Origin: Candidatus Gastranaerophilales bacterium
GTDB lineage: Bacteria > Cyanobacteriota > Vampirovibrionia > Gastranaerophilales > Gastranaerophilaceae
Assembly: GCA_944326485.1 (NCBI GenBank)
Contig: CALVED010000003.1
Coordinates: 62,001-126,000, forward strand
DNA: 64,000 bases
Direction of reading: 5' to 3'
Each line of letters starts with the position of its first letter. Positions within the stretch are counted from its first letter, which is position 1. The notes below the pieces were generated by a model. It did no database searches. It saw nothing but the letters and a program-made list of their open reading frames with translations, and had not been told where the DNA came from. Below, piece by piece: positions 16,181 to 26,028 of the stretch. The position numbers were made by a program, and so were the translations under genes.

Positions 16181-18835
16181 TTAAGATATATCAGGAAGTG
16201 TAGATCTATCAATACCTATTTTATCAAGGTAATCGAATATAGGTCCTTGCTTACCTTTTTGAATCCAGCTAAAATCTTCATCTAAAGAATCTTTAACCAT
16301 ATTTTGATATTTTTCAGGCTGGTCGAAATATATAGTCAATGCATCTTTCATTGCTTGATAAAATCCTTTTGAAGTAAGAGGTTTAGTTTTATCGGTAAGT
16401 ATTCCATTATTTTTACCATTTCTATTAACAGTATCTACAATACCACCTACAGCACTTCCAATAACAGGAGTAGCAACAGCAAATGACTCACCTTGAGTTA
16501 AACCGCAAGGTTCAAAAATACTTGGCAATAAGAAGAAATCTGATGCAGCAGTAATTGCATTCATTGGAGCAAATCCGTGAGCAAAGATTACTCTGTTAGA
16601 ATCTTCATTTGATAAATATTTATTTTTTAAATCTTCAACATATTTTCTTTGAACACCGCCTTCACCGTCTTGTCCGGCAATATAAAATATTGGCTTTGGT
16701 TTACCAGGGAAATCTTTTTCCCAATTGTTTAATAACATTCTAATTGCTTCAGTCATAACAGGTATGCCTTTTTGAGATACCAATCGACCAACTGATGAAA
16801 TTATTGGAGTATTAATAAGTTCTTCATCAGTAAGTTCAGGTAACTTTGAATTACCTTTTTCATCTACCAATTCTAATTTGGTTGTAAGATTTCTTACATT
16901 CCTAACTTGTTCTGTTTGTATACTTTCATCATTTTTAAGAGAAAAAGGTAGCATAAAATTGTTATAAAAACTTATTTTATTATTTTTTCTTGCCTGCATA
17001 ACTTCATCAATAGAAGAAGATTTTTTATAGGTTTGAAAATCTAGACCTGTTTGTTTTTTTATTGTATCTCTTTTTGCTTCAATGGAAAGATTATTAAAAT
17101 CATTGCCATTAATTATGCCAACTAAGGAACCGGCATTATTTTTCTGATTTAATGCCCATCTTAATTCACCTGAAAGTTCAGGATGATCATCTGAAATAAT
17201 TTCATTTGCATAATTTTGTGATACAGGATGGAAATAATCGCTCAAACAAATTCCTATATTTAAAAGATTAGTGTGATTTGATTGAGGATCATTTGGATTG
17301 ATTACTAATACATTATCAAGATTCTTTAAACCATGATCAGATGGATTTGTATCAGAAGCATTTGTTTTTGCATTAGTTACTATATCATATGCAAAATTAT
17401 CAAATAAAGTATTCAATATGTTAGTAGTTGCTTCCCTTCTTTGTGTATCATCATTATTATTTCTAGTTGAACCTTGATACATTGCATTATGTCCAATAGT
17501 TATAATTCTCATTTTTGATAGTTTATCAGCAGCATCATCACTTAATTGACCATAAGCATTTTCTAAAGGAGCCTTATATCTTGCAAGTGCTGCGACCGGA
17601 GATGCTTGCCAATCATTTAGGATTAAAGCATCAGGCGCTGTAATTGAATCGAATGTTTCTTTATTAGGAATAACTAAATCTTTAACACTTTTTCTATCGA
17701 TTTTTGCTTTTGCAAATTCATAAACAGCTTTTGAGAAAAATGCAAATTTTTCCGGTTCTTCTGTTTTTTCACTAGCTTGATATATTGTACCGTTAAAGTA
17801 GTTGTCATTTTTTACAAATACAAGTTGTTTTTTATTTCCATCTTTATCAAATGAATTGTTTACAAAAATTTCAACATCTTCAGTCTTTGATTTACCTGCT
17901 TGATATGTATCTAATTTAAAAGAAGCAACCTTTTCAAGTTCAAATTCTTTACCTTTGTAATTGTAAAAATACTTTCCTTCTTCTTCTCTAAAACTTGCAG
18001 TTCCTTTTTGTTGATACATAGGAATAAATGTAGGAATATTTATACCTAACTTTGAGACATTATTTTGGATTTCAACAGGAACTGAGCCCAGCCCACCCTC
18101 TTTAATCGGAGCAAATTCAGATGTTATCGACCATAATGTAGGATTTTGAGAAGTAATTGGTTTTATATCCGGTGCTTCGTATAAATATTTTGGTGCCGCA
18201 GACTGAATTTGTGCTATTGCTTGATTATATTTTTGCGCATTTTTGTTTAAAGAGTCTGAATTTTGCAAGAGCTGAATGCCATTTAAATTTACAGTATATT
18301 TTCTATTTAAACTATTTGCATTAACAGAAAGAGAATGCTGTGCACTATTAATTGCATCAGTTGATCTTCTATCAATACTTTCTACTCTATCTTGAATCCT
18401 TGTAGTAACGTCTCTTTTATCATCAGAAGTTAATTTTCCTGCATTATAAACTCCGCCGAGACCTGCTATAGCTAATAATGCAGACCAAATTTGAGAATTT
18501 CCTACTTTTGTCTTATCTATATGGTTTTCAACGGTTTTAGATACTAACCTTGAACGTTCTTCATCTACAACCTGTAATTTTGCTACTTCTCTTGTAAGGC
18601 TTTGTATATCACTTTTTAATGATTTAATATTTTTACTTGATAATTTATATGTAATACCAGCTGTAATAGGTATTGCAACTAATGGAATAACAATTGGTGC
18701 AGCTTTCTTTATTTTATTAATAGTAGTATCGCTTTTAGAATTTTTGTCGTCATTTTTCTCAGCTAAATTTTGACTATTATGCTTATAGTTAGTTGGTAAG
18801 GATGACTTAAATTCAGAAAAAACACCAATTTTCAT
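16181..18835 (-). CDS. Glycogen/starch-synthase-like GT5 with membrane N-terminus
   Basis: An 884-residue protein with a GT5 glycogen synthase catalytic region from about residue 232. It has KEGGLG (245-250) for ADP-glucose binding, ILNDWQ, SSVGRLVSQKG, and FEPCGLTQGESFAVATPVIGS. The first 230 residues are unlike GlgA: a polar stretch, one membrane helix (about 45-62), a Lys/Glu coiled coil (about 68-105) and a second hydrophobic patch (117-130). The catalytic part is itself longer than the usual ~480 residues. The start is ATG 18835, set by GAGGGG 6 nt upstream; an ATG 24 bp earlier lacks this. The glucan product is inferred. No other glycogen gene is nearby. Confidence 0.8.
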   Translation of the reverse strand: MKIGVFSEFKSSLPTNYKHNSQNLAEKNDDKNSKSDTTINKIKKAAPIVIPLVAIPITAGITYKLSSKNIKSLKSDIQSLTREVAKLQVVDEERSRLVSKTVENHIDKTKVGNSQIWSALLAIAGLGGVYNAGKLTSDDKRDVTTRIQDRVESIDRRSTDAINSAQHSLSVNANSLNRKYTVNLNGIQLLQNSDSLNKNAQKYNQAIAQIQSAAPKYLYEAPDIKPITSQNPTLWSITSEFAPIKEGGLGSVPVEIQNNVSKLGINIPTFIPMYQQKGTASFREEEGKYFYNYKGKEFELEKVASFKLDTYQAGKSKTEDVEIFVNNSFDKDGNKKQLVFVKNDNYFNGTIYQASEKTEEPEKFAFFSKAVYEFAKAKIDRKSVKDLVIPNKETFDSITAPDALILNDWQASPVAALARYKAPLENAYGQLSDDAADKLSKMRIITIGHNAMYQGSTRNNNDDTQRREATTNILNTLFDNFAYDIVTNAKTNASDTNPSDHGLKNLDNVLVINPNDPQSNHTNLLNIGICLSDYFHPVSQNYANEIISDDHPELSGELRWALNQKNNAGSLVGIINGNDFNNLSIEAKRDTIKKQTGLDFQTYKKSSSIDEVMQARKNNKISFYNNFMLPFSLKNDESIQTEQVRNVRNLTTKLELVDEKGNSKLPELTDEELINTPIISSVGRLVSQKGIPVMTEAIRMLLNNWEKDFPGKPKPIFYIAGQDGEGGVQRKYVEDLKNKYLSNEDSNRVIFAHGFAPMNAITAASDFFLLPSIFEPCGLTQGESFAVATPVIGSAVGGIVDTVNRNGKNNGILTDKTKPLTSKGFYQAMKDALTIYFDQPEKYQNMVKDSLDEDFSWIQKGKQGPIFDYLDKIGIDRSTLPDIS

Positions 18836-18883
18836 ATATTTCCCCTCTAATAAACACAAATATTTAAATATTCTAAATATAAT

Positions 18884-18913
18884 ATTATGCTAGTTTTTAG
18901 CTTAATATTACAA
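18884..18913 (-). promoter_or_regulatory. Putative promoter of the glycogen-synthase-like gene
   Basis: On the minus strand, TTGTAA and CATAAT are separated by 18 bp, about 50 bp before the ATG. Judged by eye. Confidence 0.35.
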
Positions 18914-19066
18914 TAATTTTACATTTTAAGACCATTATGTATATTATGATATTACAAAATTAAAAAAAATTAAATATTTAAATTAACATTAATTTATGTT
19001 TCAATCTTTAATATGACATTATTTCATTATAAAATAGATTAATATAATTTTGATTGGTAGGTTAAT

Positions 19067-20881
19067 ATGAAGTTAAAAGATACACAAGCATTGACATCCT
19101 TTAAATATGGCTGGCTTTTAAAAAGAATTTTTCCATATATAAAACCTGTTATGGGTAGAGTTATTTTAGGTTTTTTTATAGCAATTCCCGTCGGATTATT
19201 AGATGGAGTTGTATCATTTGCACTAAAACCATATATGGACTATGTTGTAGGACAACAAAATTTAATAATATGTGGATTTGAAATACCTTATTCCATTTTG
19301 GCAATTGCTATGCCATTTGCAATTATTGGATTTGCCCTATTTCAAGGAGTTCTAAGATATTTAAATTCATACTTTACTGATTGGACAAGTTTAAAAATTA
19401 CAAATGCTGTTAAAATTGATTTATTTTCAAGATTAATTTATATGGATACATCTTTTTTTGATGAAAATTCATCAGGAATAATAATAAATAGATATCTAAC
19501 TGATCCTGATTTTGCATCGAAAGGGATTGTAGAACAAATTAAAACACTTATAATAAGTATATTTGGTGCTGCTTCATTAATTGTTGTAATGTTATACAGT
19601 TCATGGAAACTTGCTGTAGTTGGAGTATTAGTTCTTACTATTGCCTTTATGCCGGTTTTATTAATAAGAAAAAAAATAAAATCTGTTTCAAATAAAAATA
19701 CTGTAATTACCGGTGATATAACAACTACGATAAATGAAACATATTCAGGTAATAAAGTAGTTACTGCCTACAACTTACAAGATAGGCAAATGAAAAATTT
19801 TATTGATGACATAAACAAAAGTTTTAATGTTTCAATATCCTTAACAAAAAGAGTTGGCTGGATGTCTCCACTAATGTATTTAATAGCTTCATTTGGTATT
19901 GCTTTTGTTTTATATTACGGTACAAAACTAATATATACAGGACAAATGACAGCAGGCTCATTCGCTTCGTTTGTTACTTCTCTTTTATTACTATATAAAC
20001 CTGTAAAAACACTTGGTAATACATTAACAAGTATTCAAACCATTTTTGTTGCAATGGGACGTGTTTTTGAATTATTTGATTATGTGCCTCTTATTAAAAA
20101 CAAACAGAATACTGTAAATGTACCAGTATTAACAAAAAATATATCATTTGAAAATGTTACTTTTTCATATAACGATAATTATACAGTGTTGTCAAATATA
20201 AATCTAACGGTAAAAATAGGAGAAACAATTGCTATTGTTGGAAATTCAGGAGGCGGAAAATCTACATTAGTAAATCTTATTCCAAGGTTTTATGATGTAA
20301 AAGACGGAGCAATTAAATTTGATGGTATAGATATAAGAGATTTTAATTTATCAGATTTGAGAGATAGTATTTCAATTGTTTTTCAAGATAATTTTTTATT
20401 TACAGGAACAATAAAAGAAAATATAATGCTTGCAAAACCGCAAGCAACAGAAGAGGAATTACAAATAGCATTAGAAACCTCTCATTTAACAGAAGTAATA
20501 GAGTCATTACCTGATGGAATTAATACATTTTTAGGTGAAAGGGGATTAACGCTTTCCGGTGGGCAAAGACAAAGAGTAGCGATTGCAAGAGCAATGATTC
20601 GAAATACTCCGATTATTATATTAGATGAAGCAACATCAGCTTTAGATAATGAATCTGAAGCCGTTGTACAAAAAGCTTTAGACAACTTAATGAAAAATAA
20701 AACCGTGTTTGTTATTGCTCATAGGTTGTCAACAATAAAAAATGCTGATAGAATTGCAGTAATTAATGATGGCAAGTTGGTTGAACTAGGCACACATGCT
20801 GAATTAATGTCAATTAATAATGGTCAATATAAGCACCTATATGAGATGCAATTTTCAAAAGAAGGGACAAAAGTACTATAA
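19067..20881 (+). CDS. MsbA-like lipid/LPS ABC exporter
   Basis: A 604-residue half-transporter. The N-terminal ~330 residues form the six-helix ABC exporter domain; the rest is the ATPase with Walker A GNSGGGKST, signature LSGGQRQRVAIARA, Walker B IIILDEATSALD and the H-loop AHRLS. Length and architecture match MsbA, which flips lipid A or glycolipids across the inner membrane. Other type IV ABC exporters look alike, so the substrate is inferred from the neighbouring envelope genes. The stop codon abuts the ATG of the UDP-xylose synthase, so they are cotranscribed. Confidence 0.85.
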   Translation: MKLKDTQALTSFKYGWLLKRIFPYIKPVMGRVILGFFIAIPVGLLDGVVSFALKPYMDYVVGQQNLIICGFEIPYSILAIAMPFAIIGFALFQGVLRYLNSYFTDWTSLKITNAVKIDLFSRLIYMDTSFFDENSSGIIINRYLTDPDFASKGIVEQIKTLIISIFGAASLIVVMLYSSWKLAVVGVLVLTIAFMPVLLIRKKIKSVSNKNTVITGDITTTINETYSGNKVVTAYNLQDRQMKNFIDDINKSFNVSISLTKRVGWMSPLMYLIASFGIAFVLYYGTKLIYTGQMTAGSFASFVTSLLLLYKPVKTLGNTLTSIQTIFVAMGRVFELFDYVPLIKNKQNTVNVPVLTKNISFENVTFSYNDNYTVLSNINLTVKIGETIAIVGNSGGGKSTLVNLIPRFYDVKDGAIKFDGIDIRDFNLSDLRDSISIVFQDNFLFTGTIKENIMLAKPQATEEELQIALETSHLTEVIESLPDGINTFLGERGLTLSGGQRQRVAIARAMIRNTPIIILDEATSALDNESEAVVQKALDNLMKNKTVFVIAHRLSTIKNADRIAVINDGKLVELGTHAELMSINNGQYKHLYEMQFSKEGTKVL

Positions 20882-21820
20882 ATGAAGAGGATTTTAATTA
20901 CTGGCGGAGCTGGATTTATAGGTTCACATTTATCAGAAAAGTTACTAAATCAAGGTAATGATATAATTTGTCTCGATAATTTTTTCACAGGTTCAAAAGA
21001 TAATATAAGGCATCTTATTGGTAATAATAAGTTTGAACTTGTTCGCCACGATATTATAAAAGAATATTTAGCTGAAGTTGATCAAATATATAATTTAGCT
21101 TGTCCGGCATCACCTATTCATTATCAATATAATCCGATTAAAACAATAAAAACATCTGTTATAGGTACTATAAATATGCTGGGTCTTGCCAAAAGATGTA
21201 AAGCATCAATATTACAGGCAAGTACAAGTGAAGTATATGGCGACCCTAAAATTCATCCACAAGTTGAATCATATTGGGGAAATGTTAATCCAATTGGAAT
21301 AAGAAGTTGCTATGATGAGGGAAAAAGATGTGCTGAAACACTCATGGTTGATTACCACAGACAGCATAAAATAAAAATTAAGATTGCAAGAATATTTAAT
21401 ACTTATGGTCCTAAAATGGCACTTAATGATGGAAGAGTAATTTCTAATTTTATTATACAGGCACTTAAAAATGAGCCAATTACTGTATATGGAAACGGTA
21501 AGCAAACAAGATCATTTTGCTATGTAGATGATTTAATCGAAGGTCTAATACTTCTAATGAATTCTTCAGATGATTTTATTGGTCCTGTTAATTTAGGAAA
21601 TCCTCAAGAATTTACAATTGAAGGTATTGCAAAATTAATAATTGAATTAACAAATTCAAATTCGAATATTGTATATAAACCACTACCTCAAGACGACCCA
21701 ATACAAAGAGAACCTGATATTACTCTTGCTAAAAATCAACTTAATTGGAGCCCAACTACAGATATAAAAAGCGGATTGTTAAAAACAATAAATTATTTTC
21801 ATAGTATTTTAAATATTTAA
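20882..21820 (+). CDS. uxs: UDP-glucuronate decarboxylase (UDP-xylose synthase)
   Basis: A 312-residue extended short-chain dehydrogenase. GGAGFIG (8-14) binds NAD, and the Y-x3-K pair is in [26 protein letters not shown], followed by [11 protein letters not shown], is characteristic of UDP-glucuronate decarboxylase, which makes UDP-xylose by oxidation, decarboxylation and re-reduction. [10 protein letters not shown] and the length agree. UDP-xylose would feed an envelope glycan. It directly follows the msbA-like gene with no gap. Confidence 0.88.
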   Translation: MKRILITGGAGFIGSHLSEKLLNQGNDIICLDNFFTGSKDNIRHLIGNNKFELVRHDIIKEYLAEVDQIYNLACPASPIHYQYNPIKTIKTSVIGTINMLGLAKRCKASILQASTSEVYGDPKIHPQVESYWGNVNPIGIRSCYDEGKRCAETLMVDYHRQHKIKIKIARIFNTYGPKMALNDGRVISNFIIQALKNEPITVYGNGKQTRSFCYVDDLIEGLILLMNSSDDFIGPVNLGNPQEFTIEGIAKLIIELTNSNSNIVYKPLPQDDPIQREPDITLAKNQLNWSPTTDIKSGLLKTINYFHSILNI

Positions 21821-21840
21821 ACAATTAATAATAGGTTTTT

Positions 21841-22959
21841 GTGAAAAAAATAATAGTATTAATTTTAATCATTTTTATTAATAATAGTTACGCAAATGCT
21901 ATTGAAGAAGTTATTTTAGAAAAAAATAGCTTGGATTTGAATTATTTATCAAATATATATTACGGTAAAGTTGAAGACAAAAATGAAATATCACCAATTT
22001 TAAGACTGTTCTCAAAAGATGGATTAGAATTCGAAAATTCAAAAATAAATAAAATTAAAGCTACATTTATATATTCGGGACATCTATCTTATGGAAATAC
22101 AAATCATAATGGTCAATTTCTTTCACACGACTTCCACACTGTTGAACCAATGGTATCAATATATTTTAATGAAAATAAATCAAAATTTATGTTTGATATA
22201 AATCTTACAAGAAGTTTAGAAGGATATTCTAATTGGTTTACACAAAGAATCTCACAAATTTATTTTTCACATCAAATAAATCCAAATCAAAAAATAGTAA
22301 TCGGTCAATATGGAAGAATTCCAAATTCTTTTGACGGAAGCAGAAGTACTTGGAACCAGGAAATGGTATTAAAATCACAACTGGGAAGAACTCTGGGAGA
22401 TTCCAGATCTGTTGGCTTAAAAAACATAGGTCATTATAAGTATTTTGATTATGATATTGGAATATACGATAGTACCCGATATATGAAAGACTTTGGAAAG
22501 GGCGCTGATTTTACAGGCTATTTTATGATTAAACCACTTGCAAATATATCAGAAAAAACAGGAGAACTTAAAATTGGCAGTGGATATAATATTGGTGAAA
22601 ATAATATTAGTTATAATATATATTCTTTTATGCTTGGTTATGATTATAAAAAGTTTCATACTCATATAGAATATGCAAACGCAAACGGATATAATGCAAT
22701 ACAAGAATCTAATAATGATGCTGACGGTTTTTATACGCTTGTTTCTTATGATATAACACCAAAACTAACTATATTAGGAAGATATGATATTTTTGATTAC
22801 AATAAACATATTAGTGATGATAATGTTAGTGAGTATACAATAGGAATATCATATAATATATTTACGAACATGAAATTAATGCTAAATTATGTCAGAAGAG
22901 ATTGTGAGAATATGCCTGATTCTAATCTGATTTTATTTGCTACTAGGTTTTTTATTTAG
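21841..22959 (+). CDS. Outer-membrane beta-barrel (porin-like) protein
   Basis: A 372-residue protein starting with GTG. A signal peptide (residues 1-20, ending SYANA) is followed by alternating amphipathic strands rich in Tyr, Phe and Asn. It closes with a terminal aromatic strand (LILFATRFFI), the C-terminal pattern used by the BAM complex. Strands such as KFMFDINLTRS, KLTILGRYDIFDY and YTIGISYNIF suggest a 14-18 strand barrel. A specific porin family is not recognised. It follows the UDP-xylose synthase by 20 bp and probably belongs to the same envelope operon. Confidence 0.75.
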   Translation: MKKIIVLILIIFINNSYANAIEEVILEKNSLDLNYLSNIYYGKVEDKNEISPILRLFSKDGLEFENSKINKIKATFIYSGHLSYGNTNHNGQFLSHDFHTVEPMVSIYFNENKSKFMFDINLTRSLEGYSNWFTQRISQIYFSHQINPNQKIVIGQYGRIPNSFDGSRSTWNQEMVLKSQLGRTLGDSRSVGLKNIGHYKYFDYDIGIYDSTRYMKDFGKGADFTGYFMIKPLANISEKTGELKIGSGYNIGENNISYNIYSFMLGYDYKKFHTHIEYANANGYNAIQESNNDADGFYTLVSYDITPKLTILGRYDIFDYNKHISDDNVSEYTIGISYNIFTNMKLMLNYVRRDCENMPDSNLILFATRFFI

Positions 22960-22972
22960 TATAATATATTTT

Positions 22973-24046
22973 ATGGATAAAGCTATTAAAGTTAATGAAA
23001 TAAAACAATTAATAAATGCAGTTGTATCAGATCCAAATAATTCAGAAAATTATTTAAATCTTGCAAATGCATATTTGAAAAATTTAGAGTATGATTTAGC
23101 TATCAATGTGTACGAAAGTTTGCTAAATTTTGAACCAACGAATTATATTGCATTAACAAATTTAGGCAGCTTATATTATTGTAAAAATGATTTTTTAATG
23201 GCAATAAATTATTATTCAAGAGCTATAGAATTAGGTATAGATAATATGTCTGTGTTCTTTAATCTCGGAAATGCCTATGCGGAAATTGGAGAATTCAAGC
23301 AAGCAATGTCGAACTATGTAAAAGCTCTAAATATTGATAAGAATAATTATATAATACCATCAGCAATTGCAATGCTTTATCAAGATAATAATAATTATAA
23401 TGAAGCATTAAGATACTATGAAAAAGCTTTATCTTTATGTAATACTTTGCCTGAAAATTATATTAATATTGCATTGGTTTTAATGAAAAAAAACCTCTAT
23501 ATTGAAGCTTGCAAATATTTTGACAGTGCTTGTAAATTAAAGCCAGATAATACAAGGTACATTTTATATTCTGCAAATGCATATTCTGCTGCCGGTGAGT
23601 ATACAATTGCAAATAAATTATTTAAAAAAGTAATTAAAATAGATCCAAAATATTATCAAGCAATAGTATGTTTTGCCATCTCTTTATATGAGCAAAATAA
23701 GATTAATTTAGCAATTGAATATTATAATAAGGCAATATATCTTTATCCAAATTTAACCAATGCATATACTTTACTTGGTAATTTATATTCATCAATAAAA
23801 AAATATGATGAAGCAATTTTCTATTATAAAAAAGTAATAGAAATTGAACCTATAAATGCTAACGCATATATTTTACTTGGAAATACATACGTAATGCTAA
23901 AAGATTTAAGAACAGCAATTTCAATGTACAAGCAAGCAATTGATATAGATACTGATAATGATGAATTAAAATTAATTTATATTGAAGTTGTTCAAGAATA
24001 TATTAATGATAAAATAAAAAAGAAAGATGATAAAAGTGCAGCATAA
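22973..24046 (+). CDS. TPR repeat protein
   Basis: A 357-residue protein made almost entirely of tetratricopeptide repeats (about nine, for example AYAEIGEFKQAMSNYVKALNI and LYSSIKKYDEAIFYYKKVIEI). The chosen ATG lies 13 bp after the porin stop; an in-frame codon further upstream would place a hydrophobic stretch inside the porin gene and has no ribosome-binding site. No enzymatic domain is attached, so it is a scaffold for protein interactions. Its partner is probably in the same envelope operon. Confidence 0.8.
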   Translation: MDKAIKVNEIKQLINAVVSDPNNSENYLNLANAYLKNLEYDLAINVYESLLNFEPTNYIALTNLGSLYYCKNDFLMAINYYSRAIELGIDNMSVFFNLGNAYAEIGEFKQAMSNYVKALNIDKNNYIIPSAIAMLYQDNNNYNEALRYYEKALSLCNTLPENYINIALVLMKKNLYIEACKYFDSACKLKPDNTRYILYSANAYSAAGEYTIANKLFKKVIKIDPKYYQAIVCFAISLYEQNKINLAIEYYNKAIYLYPNLTNAYTLLGNLYSSIKKYDEAIFYYKKVIEIEPINANAYILLGNTYVMLKDLRTAISMYKQAIDIDTDNDELKLIYIEVVQEYINDKIKKKDDKSAA

Positions 24047-24473
24047 TAGTATTAAAGTTACAAATATAGAAAAAATCATTTCTATATTATCATATATTAC
24101 AATGGGCATAGTCGGTTTATTATGGCTGATAATTGCTCATATAAAAAATAAAAAACTAAGATTTTTTCTTATGTATAATGTTGTTCAATCAATGGTAATT
24201 GCAATATTATTAACTATAATAAAGCTATGCTTAGATATAATATTATCAATATTAGCAAAATTACCAATACTTGATTTTATTGCAGCAATTATTTATTACA
24301 TAATTTCATTTAAAATAATAAGATTTTATTCATTAGGTATATCTTTTACTGCTTTTGAATTAATATTATTTTTATTGCTTATTTATATAATTATTGGAAT
24401 TTTTCTAGGTAGAATATTTTATATTCCATATCTATCAGACTTTATGAATAGAACAATGAAAAATTATTATTAA
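24027..24473 (+). CDS. Small polytopic membrane protein
   Basis: A 148-residue hydrophobic protein with about four membrane segments (residues ~18-40, 50-72, 83-103, 112-135). The pattern IISILSYITMGIVGLLW..LRFF.MYN..QS recalls the Tic20/DUF4870 family of small membrane proteins, but the match is weak and made by eye. It overlaps the TPR gene by 20 bp and meets the RSH-like gene tail to tail with a 4-bp overlap. Function is unknown. Confidence 0.6.
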   Translation: MIKVQHNSIKVTNIEKIISILSYITMGIVGLLWLIIAHIKNKKLRFFLMYNVVQSMVIAILLTIIKLCLDIILSILAKLPILDFIAAIIYYIISFKIIRFYSLGISFTAFELILFLLLIYIIIGIFLGRIFYIPYLSDFMNRTMKNYY

Positions 24474-25969
24474 TTAAGCATGTAAGATACGTAGCTTTTT
24501 GCCAATTTGATTTCATCACGTTTTCTAATGCTTTTTGCAGTAGTAGCAATATTATTACGATTTTGACTTAATTGTTCTTCTTCCATTGCCTTTAATTTTT
24601 TATCACAGTCAGATTTTATTTTGCGTAGTAAATTAAAATCAAGTTCTGGTGGTAATTTAGTATCAAATCCCAATTCAGCTAATGTTGGGAAAACTGTATT
24701 CCTTTTTGTCCCTGTTTTTAAAGCTCTTTGTGCAAGATATAAAGCATAAGTATAATCATCAAATGCATCTTTTGTAGATTCATTATAATACTTTAAAAAA
24801 TGCTCTCTAAAAGGTTTATAAGCAATATGTATAGCATTTTTATTATCTTTTAATTTATAGCATAAATCTTCTATATCTTTCAATTTTTCAACATCTTCAC
24901 CAATTATTTGAATTTCACCACTATATCCATTAAATACACCATTATTTCTTTCAAATGCTTTATTTGATAAATCAACATTTATATGGACAGCAAGGTATCC
25001 TGTTTTAGACTTATTTTTTATTAGTTCAGCACCTGAAGCTTTAGCTAAAGATCTAAGTTGAGCATCAGTTGCATATAGATAATCTGAAATTTGTTTATCA
25101 GGGGGTAATTTATCCGGATCAGGTACATTGTTTTCAATTGATGTTATTTTTAATTTGCCGTCTTCAACAGCTTTTTTTAATGCATTAATTATAATAGATG
25201 TATATTCCGGGTCAGCGTCTCTTAGAAGTATTCTTGCACCAACTATATCTTTTGCATAATGTTTTATACCAGCAATACTATTTGGATCAACATCTATTGA
25301 TTCACTGGGCGCTGAATCTTCAAGTGATTCAACAATTTCTGAATAAATTTTCTTAAATCTATCAGCAGATACTGAATCAAAATCAAATCTATTATATTTT
25401 TTTAATAGTTCAATAATTTCCATTAAATAATATGCACTATTCTGATAAATAGGTAATTTTTTTCTATTATCATCAGAATCAATTACTCTTCTAATATCTG
25501 CAATAATTGTATTCTTATTAACATTTGGATTAACTCTAAAATACTGAGATAATTCATCAAAAACTTGATTCGAAAATTTATTTACTTCTTGTCTTTGAAG
25601 TTTAGAATATTTTGATACAACTTTTTCTCTAATACTGGCCGGCGTTTTTTTTCGGGTTGAACATCTTGCTATAGGTGAAGAAGAAAGCTTAGATTCATGA
25701 GCTTTACTTATATATTGCCCTAAATATTTATTCAAAACAGAATCTAAATAGAATCTTGCAGGCTCAGAGTTTTCTTCAACAGTTCTACAAGTATACTCGG
25801 ACGGAGCATCTTTCATGTTTTCCGATAACAATTTTGCTCTGCCTGAAAAAGACACTACATCGTACTGTAATGGCTTCAAAAACTGATACGGCAATACATT
25901 TCTGTTATTTATTGTGCTAACACGATTAGATTTAAAATTAAAATTAAAATTTTGAACTGGAATAATCAT
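24470..25969 (-). CDS. RelA/SpoT-like synthetase-domain protein
   Basis: A 499-residue protein. Residues about 225-375 resemble the (p)ppGpp synthetase domain: DIVGARILLRD (241-251), GYLAVHINVDL (324-334) and GEIQIIG (351-357). These keep Asp241, Glu352, Tyr325 and His329, the counterparts of the catalytic and GTP-stacking residues of RelA. The ATP-binding R-x-K/SIxxK segment expected before Asp241 is not recognisable. No HD hydrolase, TGS or ACT domain is present. The N-terminal 220 residues are unrecognised and include VVSFSGRAK (38-46). It could be a divergent small alarmone synthetase or a toxin-like pyrophosphotransferase. It starts at ATG 25969. Confidence 0.65.
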   Translation of the reverse strand: MIIPVQNFNFNFKSNRVSTINNRNVLPYQFLKPLQYDVVSFSGRAKLLSENMKDAPSEYTCRTVEENSEPARFYLDSVLNKYLGQYISKAHESKLSSSPIARCSTRKKTPASIREKVVSKYSKLQRQEVNKFSNQVFDELSQYFRVNPNVNKNTIIADIRRVIDSDDNRKKLPIYQNSAYYLMEIIELLKKYNRFDFDSVSADRFKKIYSEIVESLEDSAPSESIDVDPNSIAGIKHYAKDIVGARILLRDADPEYTSIIINALKKAVEDGKLKITSIENNVPDPDKLPPDKQISDYLYATDAQLRSLAKASGAELIKNKSKTGYLAVHINVDLSNKAFERNNGVFNGYSGEIQIIGEDVEKLKDIEDLCYKLKDNKNAIHIAYKPFREHFLKYYNESTKDAFDDYTYALYLAQRALKTGTKRNTVFPTLAELGFDTKLPPELDFNLLRKIKSDCDKKLKAMEEEQLSQNRNNIATTAKSIRKRDEIKLAKSYVSYMLN

Positions 25970-26028
25970 AACAATTTTTTATAACTCTAAAAAAAAATTT
26001 TTTTGTTAATTTAAAAAAAAATATTAAA

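Noticed and set aside
22937-22972. Upstream in-frame start of the TPR gene inside the porin gene
   Set aside because: It would add a hydrophobic stretch overlapping the porin and has no ribosome-binding site; ATG 22973 just after the porin stop is better placed.
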